A DNA stretch of 64,000 nt from contig NZ_JANCPR020000031.1 in the NCBI RefSeq assembly GCF_028657195.3, forward strand, positions 1 through 64,000, read 5' to 3'. Shown in pieces: positions 57,972-64,000 of the stretch. A program made the translations under genes and the position numbers. The DNA is from Streptomyces iconiensis (lineage in GTDB: Bacteria > Actinomycetota > Actinomycetes > Streptomycetales > Streptomycetaceae). The first letter of the stretch is position 1; each line of letters opens with the position of its first letter. The notes under the pieces are model-generated. The model worked only from the letters and a program-made list of their open reading frames with translations, was not told the origin of the DNA and ran no database searches.

Positions 57972-59246
57972 TCATGTCCTTTCGGTACCGCGGAGCACTT
58001 GTCGTATCCGTCCGCTCTCCGGGGCCAGTTGCCGGGCGACAGCGGCGGCGGAGTACAGGGCTGTCTCCTGCGTGTCCACGTCCGCCGTGGTACGCCCGGC
58101 GATGAAAAGCCCGCCCCGGCCCTGCACGGCTGCCAGCCGCGCTCTCGCCCTGTGCGCCGCCGGTGTGGGCAGTTGGGTACGGAAGTGCGAGCGCGCCAGT
58201 TCCAGCCGCGGCAGAGCATCACGGTGGGTGAGCTGGCTGACGAAAAGATCGTCTCCCGTGGCCGGTCCGTACCACGTCGTCGTCTCGCTCCACGGACCGT
58301 GGAGCGTCACGTTGTCGGCGGACCACGCACGGCGATCGGCGGGCATGCCGAAGGGGTCCAGGTGGAGCCCGTACGTCAGGTTCCTGTGGGGGATGTCCGC
58401 CAGGGCCGTGCGGATGCCGTCCGTGCCCGCGAGTGCGTCCAGCACCGCTGCCGCGCGGTCGGCGGGCAGGGCGAGCACCACGGCGTCCACGGCGTACGCG
58501 TGGCCGGCGGCGTCGATCAGCTCGAAGTCCCCGCCCTTCCTGACCACATGGCGCAGGGGAACGTCCAGGTGCACGGATGCCGTCCGCAGCTTCGCCGCCA
58601 GCGCTGCGGTCAGGCTGTCGGCTCCGCCGCGCAGAAAGGTCAGCTCGGGGGCCCGTTCGAGGTCAGGCTGCGGGTCGGCGTAAAGGGCACCGACCGCACG
58701 GGCCGAGAGGGTGCGGGCCTCGTCGAGCGTGCAGCCGAACAGGGAGGCGGGCAGCGCGCAGACCGCTTCGGAGGTGAGCGGCTCCGGCAGCCGCCACGCG
58801 CTCACGGCCTCCCCCAGCGTGGTCTCCCAGGGAAGGTCCTCGGCCTCCCAGCGGGCGGCATCGGTTGCCAGCCGCAAGAGGGCGCGATGCACCGAACCCG
58901 ACGAGGTGACCGGTCGTCCGGTGCTGCCCGGCTCCGAAGGAGAGACCCACAGGGGCGTCGTGGCCGGGTCGCGTGTCAGGGTCCGTGACGCGCGTGAGAC
59001 CACGAACTCCTCTGCGGTCACCCCGACGAGCTGAGCGATGCGGAGCCAGGTCGTGAAGCTCTGGGGCGATGTCTCGCGTACACCGAGGTCGACTTGATGC
59101 TGCCGCCCGCCGTGCCGGACCGTCACGGATTCCGCGTTGCCGCCAAGCCGGGGACGTTCCTCGACGAGCACGGTCTCGTGCACGCCGTCGAGAAGCCAGG
59201 CGACCGCCAGACCCGCGAGGCCGCCGCCCGCGATGCCGATACGCAT
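57972..59246 (-). CDS. FAD-dependent amine-oxidase-like oxidoreductase, copy B
   Basis: From ATG 59246 the protein has 424 residues. It opens with IGIAGGGLAGLAVAWLLDGV, then the GG motif EERPRLGGNAESV and the NAD-style HGGRQHQVDLG. It shares MPADRRAWSADNVTLHGPWS then ETTTWYGP with copy A at 51153, and the C-terminal end GLFIAGRTTADVDTQETALY matches. The region between (about residues 90-220) differs, which suggests different substrates. It lies three bases from the HisF-like gene and eight from the helical protein. Confidence 0.88.
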   Translation of the reverse strand: MRIGIAGGGLAGLAVAWLLDGVHETVLVEERPRLGGNAESVTVRHGGRQHQVDLGVRETSPQSFTTWLRIAQLVGVTAEEFVVSRASRTLTRDPATTPLWVSPSEPGSTGRPVTSSGSVHRALLRLATDAARWEAEDLPWETTLGEAVSAWRLPEPLTSEAVCALPASLFGCTLDEARTLSARAVGALYADPQPDLERAPELTFLRGGADSLTAALAAKLRTASVHLDVPLRHVVRKGGDFELIDAAGHAYAVDAVVLALPADRAAAVLDALAGTDGIRTALADIPHRNLTYGLHLDPFGMPADRRAWSADNVTLHGPWSETTTWYGPATGDDLFVSQLTHRDALPRLELARSHFRTQLPTPAAHRARARLAAVQGRGGLFIAGRTTADVDTQETALYSAAAVARQLAPESGRIRQVLRGTERT

Positions 59247-59253
59247 GATCCCG

Positions 59254-60030
59254 CTACCCGTCCGGGCCGGCGGGGCCGTTCGCCGCGCCGGCGGACGGCT
59301 CGGCGCCTCCTCCCGTACCGGCGGAGACTCCTTCGTCTCCCCCGCCGGCGGAGGCACCCTCGTCTTCCGCGTCTCCCGCAGCGGCACGCCACAGGTCGTC
59401 GATGCTCCTCCACAGCAGATCGGCCATGAAGGCGGCGGCCTCCGGATCGTCGCCCTGGCTCAGCCCGTCAGCGACCACATCGGCGGCCAGGTCCAGAAGC
59501 TCCTGGGAACCTCCTGACGCGTAATAGTCCAGGAAGGAATCCGGGGCTTCGATCTTCGAGGAACCGATGTCCCGCACCAACTGCTCGCACTGCGGGAAAT
59601 AGACGGCCATGTCCGTGTGGAGGGCGAGGGCCGTGGCTGCCTGACTCCCATTCAGTGCTATCCACGACAGTGCTCCGGCGAAGGCGAAAGTGCGCCGATC
59701 GCGAGGCCGGAGCCATAGGTTGTCCGGGTCCATTCCCAATTCCTCCGCACATGCGGTCAGTTTGGGCCTGGCACCGTTCACCAGTTGGCTCAGCGTGACA
59801 TAGAGGGTTGCCGCGGGGCGGCCCGGGAAACGCGTCAGCATGACACCGTAGGCCGTCATTTCCGCTTGATGGCACTGCGCCTCGGCGGCCACCAGACGAC
59901 GCAGGTTGTCCGTGGAAGCCCTGCCCTCACGGACAGCCGCCAGCAGAGCGTTGTCGAGACCTTCCGCCGTGCGGCGGTCGTCCATCTCTCGTATCAGTGC
60001 ACCGGCCCGGGACGGGATTGGCCTCTGCAC
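59254..60030 (-). CDS. TenA/heme-oxygenase-like helical-bundle protein, copy B
   Basis: Taking GTG 60030 (GAGGGG upstream) gives 258 residues; ATGs at 59985 and 60084 are alternatives. The helical domain has EAQCHQAEMTAYGVMLTRFP, ALHTDMAVYFPQCE and DSFLDYYASGGSQ and is related to copy A at 48951. The C-terminal 35 residues are Gly/Ala/Glu-rich and repetitive. As in copy A, Glu, His and Asp residues are conserved at helix positions where di-iron or TenA ligands would lie. It is the first gene on the long minus-strand run of the cluster and, with copy A, flanks it. Confidence 0.72.
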   Translation of the reverse strand: MQRPIPSRAGALIREMDDRRTAEGLDNALLAAVREGRASTDNLRRLVAAEAQCHQAEMTAYGVMLTRFPGRPAATLYVTLSQLVNGARPKLTACAEELGMDPDNLWLRPRDRRTFAFAGALSWIALNGSQAATALALHTDMAVYFPQCEQLVRDIGSSKIEAPDSFLDYYASGGSQELLDLAADVVADGLSQGDDPEAAAFMADLLWRSIDDLWRAAAGDAEDEGASAGGGDEGVSAGTGGGAEPSAGAANGPAGPDG

Positions 60031-60499
60031 AGGAGTACACCCCTCTTCCGATCTCTTCCGTTCGCTTCCGGTCCAGACCTTCATCGCTCGCGCGGGGTCG
60101 CCGGGTAGCCAGGCGGGATCGGCCAACACCTCGGTTCGATGGGTACCTTCGACACGGGATTCCCGGGACTTTCGGTTCTGGTGGAAGGCGTGAGGTGGGC
60201 GTTCACCACGCCCCGCCGCTGGCGGCACGCGGGGCCCACATCTGGACCGGGCCCTCGCGCCCGCGCCCGGCGACCACGCCGGTGCGCCCTGGGGAGACAC
60301 ATCGCGGAAGACACATTGCGAAAATACTGAGCCGTTCCCTGGGAACCACTCGCCAACAGCGGTTCAGCACAAGAGCGTTCGGGTAAACCGGGGTCCACCG
60401 CATCGGCCGGCACGCAGCCGGCGTGGGAGACTTTTATCCGTCGTTGACGGCTCAAGAAGGCAGCGTTCTGCGTGGAGGCCACCGGGAAGGAGGCCACAA
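60031..60499. other. Divergent promoter region between cluster and LuxR gene (469 bp)
   Basis: No gene is supported. Two 14-bp-spaced copies GACACATCGCG and GACACATTGCG start at 60296 and 60310, and a more AT-rich stretch lies near 60310-60340. It likely holds the promoter for the minus-strand cluster and for the LuxR gene. An open minus-strand frame reaches 60300 but lacks good starts. Confidence 0.45.
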
Positions 60500-60940
60500 T
60501 TGCCACACGAAGAACAGGAACATTCCTCTGCCTCGGCACCCTCTCCCTGCGAGCAGGGCGCACAGACCGCAGCACTGCACGAAATCGTGCGGCTTCTCTG
60601 TGACTTATTGGAAATCACAGAGCGGATGTATTCCACCGCCATCTCAACGGCTGAGCGAGAAACGCCTGGTCCCTGCGGTCCTCATTCGCCGCCCCCGGGA
60701 AGGGCACCGCCCGTCAGGCTCAAGACGGAACGCCTCGCTCCCCGGGAGGTGGAGGTCTTCGAGCTGCTTCTCACCGGTGCTTCCAACCGCCATATAGCGA
60801 GGCAATTGGGTATCGCCGAACGCACGGTCAAGAACAACCTGCATTCCATCTACAGAAAGCTCGGCGTCTCGGGCCGCGCCGAGGCGATCGCCCGGTCCGT
60901 TGCGACGGCCCAGCCGGAAGAAGACACGAACGACAGCTGA
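60500..60940 (+). CDS. LuxR-type transcriptional regulator
   Basis: The 146-residue protein starts at TTG 60500 with AAGGAGG (60488-60494). Residues 1-75 are variable. The C-terminus is a NarL/LuxR helix-turn-helix: LAPREVEVFELLLTGASNRH then IARQLGIAERTVKNNLHSIY at 79-118 and RKLGVSGRAEAIARS. No PAS, receiver or ligand domain is present, so it is probably a stand-alone activator. It is divergent from the cluster and is its only local regulator, so it is a good candidate for its activator. Confidence 0.88.
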   Translation: MPHEEQEHSSASAPSPCEQGAQTAALHEIVRLLCDLLEITERMYSTAISTAERETPGPCGPHSPPPGRAPPVRLKTERLAPREVEVFELLLTGASNRHIARQLGIAERTVKNNLHSIYRKLGVSGRAEAIARSVATAQPEEDTNDS

Positions 60941-60988
60941 GCCCCCGCCGCGTGCGCACACCCGGCGGCAGCGCGAACGCGGCACCCA

Positions 60989-61051
60989 GTACGCGCGGAG
61001 CGGAGCCGGGTACGCGCGGAGCGGAGCCGGGTACGCGCGGAGCGGGGCCGG
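60989..61051. repeat. 21-bp tandem repeat, three copies
   Basis: Three 21-bp units at 60989, 61010 and 61031 share GTACGCGCGGAGCGG and GGCCGG. They begin 48 bp after the LuxR stop. Further GC-rich imperfect palindromes (CCGGGTCTCCC-type) continue to about 61200. Confidence 0.7.
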
Positions 61052-61218
61052 CGAACGGTCACAGGGAACCCGGGCCTCTCTCCGGGAGACCCCGGGTCTC
61101 CCGGCACCCCCGGGCCCCCTCGGGGACACCGGGTCTCCCCGGGACACCGGGTCTTCCCCATACCCCGGGCCGCCCCGGCACGAAGACCCGGGAACGTAGG
61201 CCGGAAGAACTCCGGCAC

Positions 61219-61614
61219 CTAATCGTGGACGGCGGCGACGGTTGCCGACGGCGCCTCGGCGGGGGCGTCCCGCAGGCCGAGGCGGAGGTGCTCGACGTGG
61301 AAGAGCGCCTGCTCCAGCAGCTCGGCCACATGGTTGTCGTACAGGGCGTAGACGATGGAGCGGCCGTGGCGCTCGCCGGTGACCAGGCCCAGGTTGCGCA
61401 GCAGACGGAGCTGGTGGGAGCAGGCGGATGCCTCCATGCCCACGGCCTCGGCCAGGTCGCCGACCGCGCACGGGCCTTCCTGGAGGCGGGCGAGGATGTA
61501 CAGGCGTGAGGGAGTGGCCAGGGCCTGGAGGGTCGAGGCGACATCGCCGGCCCCCGCCGCGTCCAGGCGCTCGCGCGGGGTCGCGCTGTTCTTGCCGTCG
61601 GCTCCATGACCCAT
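61219..61614 (-). CDS. ArsR-family metal-responsive repressor, NmtR-like
   Basis: The 131-residue protein has the ArsR winged helix: LQALATPSRLYILARLQEGP then CAVGDLAEAVGMEASACSHQ at 29-68, and LRLLRNLGLVTGERHGRSIV. The C-terminal helix reads YDNHVAELLEQALFHVEHLR LG, giving the Asp, His, His, His ligand spacing (DxH-x10-HxxH) of the Ni/Co sensor NmtR of Mycobacterium. It is divergent from the metal ATPase at 61708. It should release the operator when cytosolic Ni or Co rises. Confidence 0.88.
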   Translation of the reverse strand: MGHGADGKNSATPRERLDAAGAGDVASTLQALATPSRLYILARLQEGPCAVGDLAEAVGMEASACSHQLRLLRNLGLVTGERHGRSIVYALYDNHVAELLEQALFHVEHLRLGLRDAPAEAPSATVAAVHD

Positions 61615-61635
61615 GACGCCATCCTACCGGCGACA

Positions 61636-61662
61636 CCTGAAAACCTGTTCACATATTCCTGT
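61636..61662. promoter_or_regulatory. Likely ArsR-type operator between regulator and ATPase genes
   Basis: The 27 bp are much more AT-rich than surrounding sequence and include TGAA-N6-TTCA (61638-61651), ACCTG direct repeats and ACATATTCC. The position between two divergent genes fits a metal-sensor operator; exact half-sites cannot be proven. Confidence 0.45.
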
Positions 61663-61707
61663 ACGGTGAGCGGGTCGTCGTCCCCGCCCGCGAAGGGTCG
61701 CCCCGTC

Positions 61708-63969
61708 ATGCCTTCCGCTCTCCCCCGGCGTTCTGAACGAGCGGCTACGGCGGCTCGGACCGCTCAGCCGACTCCGTCAGGTCAGCCAGCTCCTTCTGCT
61801 CCGCCAGGTTCGAAGGGACCGTCGGGTCCGAAGGGGCCGTCGGGTCCGTCGGGCCCGCCAGCTCCGTCAGGCCCGCCAGCTCCGTCGGGTCGGCCAGGTC
61901 GGCCAGCTCTGCCGGGTCGGTCAGGTCGGCCGGCTCCGTCAGGTCCGGCGAAGGTGCCGGTGCCGCGGCGCCGTACGCGCGTGTTGGCGCTGGCCGAGGC
62001 ACGGTGGGCCGGGGCGGCGCTGGTGCTGTTCCTGATGGCCCTGCCGCTCCAACTGGCCGGCGCCTCCGCCTGGTTGTGGGGGCCGCTGTACGCCGCCGCA
62101 TACCTCACCGGCGGCTGGCAGCCTGCCTGGGCCGGGCTTGCGGCGCTGCGGGAGAAGACCCTGGACGTGGACCTGCTGATGATCGTGGCCGCGCTCGGTG
62201 CCGCCTCGATCGGGCAGGTGATGGACGGCGCGCTGCTGATCGTCATCTTCGCCACGTCCGGCGCCCTGGAGGCGCTGGCGACCGCACGGACCCAGGACGC
62301 CGTCCGCTGCCTGCTCGACCTCGCGCCCACCACCGCCACCCGCCTGGACGGTGACGGAGGAGCGGAAGAGAGCGTCGCCACCTCCGATCTGAGGGTCGGC
62401 GACACCCTCCTGGTCCGGCCCGGCGAGCGGGTCGGCGCGGACGGGCGGGTGCTGGCCGGAGCCAGTGAGGTCGACCAGGCCACCATCACGGGCGAGCCGT
62501 TGCCGGTGGCGAAGGAGGCCGGGTACGAGGTCTTCGCCGGCACGCTGAACGGCACTGGAGCGCTGCGGGTCGAGGTCGGGCGGGACGCCGCCGACTCCGT
62601 CATCGCCCGGATCGTCGCGATGGTCGAGGAAGCGTCCGGGACCAAGGCGCCCACACAGCTGTTCATCGAGAAGGTCGAACAGCGCTACAGCCTCGGCATG
62701 GTCTTCGCCACCCTGGCCGTCTTCGCTGTCCCCCTCGCGCTCGGCGCCGATCCGGCCGGCTCGCTGCTGCGCGCGATGACGTTCATGATCGTCGCTTCGC
62801 CGTGCGCCGTCGTCCTCGCGACGATGCCGCCACTGCTGTCCGCGATCGCCAACGCCGGGCGGCACGGCGTGCTGGTGAAGTCCGCCGTCGTGATGGAGCG
62901 CCTCGGTCAGGTTGACGCGGTGGCGCTCGACAAGACCGGCACCCTGACCGAGGGCACCCCCCGGGTCACCGACATCCGCCCGCTGGTCGGCTCAGGGCTG
63001 GACGCGGAGTCCCTGCTGACGCTGGCGGCTGCGGCCGAGCACCCGAGCGAGCACCCGCTGGCACGTGCCGTGGTCGCCGCCGCGCTGCACCGCGGTCTGA
63101 CGGTCCCGGACACGCGGGACTTCACCTCCGCACCCGGCGTGGGCGTCACCGCGACGGTGGGCGGACAGACGATCGCGGTCGGCGCCCTGGCCCGTCTGCT
63201 CGATGATGCCGGTGATGCGCGTGAGCCACGTGATGCCGGTGATGCACATGCACATGTGCGTGATGCCGCCAAGGCCGCTGATGCCGGTTGCGCGGCATCG
63301 GCCGAAGCGGCCGTGGTGGGGGCCGAGTTGGAGCGCGGTGGGCGTACAGCGGTCCTCGTACAGCGTGCCGGGCTGCCGGTCGGCGTCCTGGGCGTGGCCG
63401 ACCGCCTGCGCACCGATGCCGCCACCACCGTCGCGTCACTGGCCATCCTGACGGGCAGTGCGCCCATGCTGCTGACCGGCGACAACGCACGCGCCGCCGC
63501 GCTTCTGGCGGAGGAGGTCGGCATCGGCGACGTGCGCGCCGGGCTGCTGCCCCAGGACAAGGTCACCGCTGTCCAGGGGCAGGAGAAGGCCGGGCACAAG
63601 GTCCTGGTCATCGGCGACGGGGTCAACGACGCGCCCGCCCTGGCCGCGGCCCACACCGGTATCGCCATGGGCCGCGCCGGCTCCGACCTCGCGCTGGAGA
63701 CGGCGGACGCGGTCGTCGTCCGCGACGAACTCGCCACCGTCCCCGCCGTCGTGAACCTCTCCCGCGCGGCCCGGCGCCTGGTCGTACAGAACCTGGTCGT
63801 CGCAGCGGTGTTCATCTCCGGTCTGGTCGTCTGGGACCTGGCCGGCCACCTGCCACTGCCCCTGGGCGTCCTCGGCCACGAAGGCTCCACCGTCATCGTC
63901 GGCCTGAACGGCCTGCGCCTGCTGCGCGACACCGCCTGGAACCGCGCCGCCGCGCCGGACCCGCGGTGA
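61708..63969 (+). CDS. P1B4-type metal-exporting ATPase (SPC motif)
   Basis: From ATG 61708 the product is 753 residues; an in-frame GTG at 61666 is an alternative. The first 85 residues are Pro/Ser/Gly-rich with GPSGPKGPSGPSGPPAPSGP-like repeats, and no CxxC metal-binding domain is seen. The ATPase core is complete: TITGEPLPVAKEAGYEVFAG, MIVASPCAVVLATMPPLLSA (SPC motif of the P1B4 group), VALDKTGTLTEGTPRVTDI, VLVIGDGVNDAPALAAAHTG. The N domain contains an unusual Asp/Ala/His-rich insert (DAGDAHAHVRDAAKAADAGC). SPC pumps such as CoaT or CtpJ export Co, Ni or Zn. It pairs with the NmtR-like repressor. Confidence 0.92.
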   Translation: MPSALPRRSERAATAARTAQPTPSGQPAPSAPPGSKGPSGPKGPSGPSGPPAPSGPPAPSGRPGRPALPGRSGRPAPSGPAKVPVPRRRTRVLALAEARWAGAALVLFLMALPLQLAGASAWLWGPLYAAAYLTGGWQPAWAGLAALREKTLDVDLLMIVAALGAASIGQVMDGALLIVIFATSGALEALATARTQDAVRCLLDLAPTTATRLDGDGGAEESVATSDLRVGDTLLVRPGERVGADGRVLAGASEVDQATITGEPLPVAKEAGYEVFAGTLNGTGALRVEVGRDAADSVIARIVAMVEEASGTKAPTQLFIEKVEQRYSLGMVFATLAVFAVPLALGADPAGSLLRAMTFMIVASPCAVVLATMPPLLSAIANAGRHGVLVKSAVVMERLGQVDAVALDKTGTLTEGTPRVTDIRPLVGSGLDAESLLTLAAAAEHPSEHPLARAVVAAALHRGLTVPDTRDFTSAPGVGVTATVGGQTIAVGALARLLDDAGDAREPRDAGDAHAHVRDAAKAADAGCAASAEAAVVGAELERGGRTAVLVQRAGLPVGVLGVADRLRTDAATTVASLAILTGSAPMLLTGDNARAAALLAEEVGIGDVRAGLLPQDKVTAVQGQEKAGHKVLVIGDGVNDAPALAAAHTGIAMGRAGSDLALETADAVVVRDELATVPAVVNLSRAARRLVVQNLVVAAVFISGLVVWDLAGHLPLPLGVLGHEGSTVIVGLNGLRLLRDTAWNRAAAPDPR

Positions 63970-64000
63970 CAGCGCCTCGGCGCCTCCTTCGGGGGCGGTG

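Overview
The window is high-GC actinobacterial DNA, most likely a Streptomyces chromosome. GTG and TTG starts are common, third codon positions are almost all G or C, several genes look leaderless, and the regulator mix (XRE, IclR, TetR, LysR, Lrp, ArsR, LuxR) with lipoproteins and a small NRPS-like cluster is typical of the genus. I saw no rRNA, tRNA or CRISPR array.

Region 1 (1-2.5 kb) is the remnant of a graspetide-type RiPP locus: a short Ser/Thr/Asp-rich precursor, a PCMT-like methyltransferase cut off inside its SAM motif, a hypothetical protein and an XRE regulator. The methyltransferase is cut at a hairpin-rich segment that looks like the end of a mobile element. Region 2 (2.7-9.5 kb) is an IclR-controlled catabolic operon: a hydroxyacid-oxoacid transhydrogenase-like enzyme, an MHS-type importer and a large FAD/Fe-S D-2-hydroxyacid dehydrogenase. 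I propose 4-hydroxybutyrate-like use with recycling of D-2-hydroxyglutarate. Region 3 (9.6-39.6 kb) is mostly chromosomal housekeeping: YbaK, EamA, hexapeptide proteins, DedA/TVP38, UppP, apolipoprotein N-acyltransferase, uracil-DNA glycosylase, SDRs, an oligopeptide-binding protein, and a HipA-like/DUF3037 pair. It also holds a strongly degenerate EF-Tu paralog translationally coupled to a spermidine-synthase-like protein.

Region 4 (39.7-47.2 kb) is a decayed accessory island. Two unrelated tyrosine-integrase fragments bracket a small type-VII-like or toxin-like block. Next come a frameshifted metallo-beta-lactamase-fold gene, a nitronate monooxygenase and a LysR regulator.

Region 5 (48-61 kb) is the most interesting part: a compact biosynthetic cluster I do not recognise. 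One A-PCP-reductase protein sits with an aminotransferase, two related FAD amine-oxidase-like enzymes, two related helical-bundle proteins (TenA/heme-oxygenase-like), a HisF-fold protein that has lost key catalytic residues, a quinone-oxidoreductase-like enzyme, a methyltransferase and a LuxR-type regulator. Several spacers between its genes, and many nearby, carry short GC-rich tandem repeats. Region 6 (61.2-64 kb) is a divergent metal-resistance pair: an NmtR-like ArsR sensor and a P1B4-type (SPC motif) metal ATPase.
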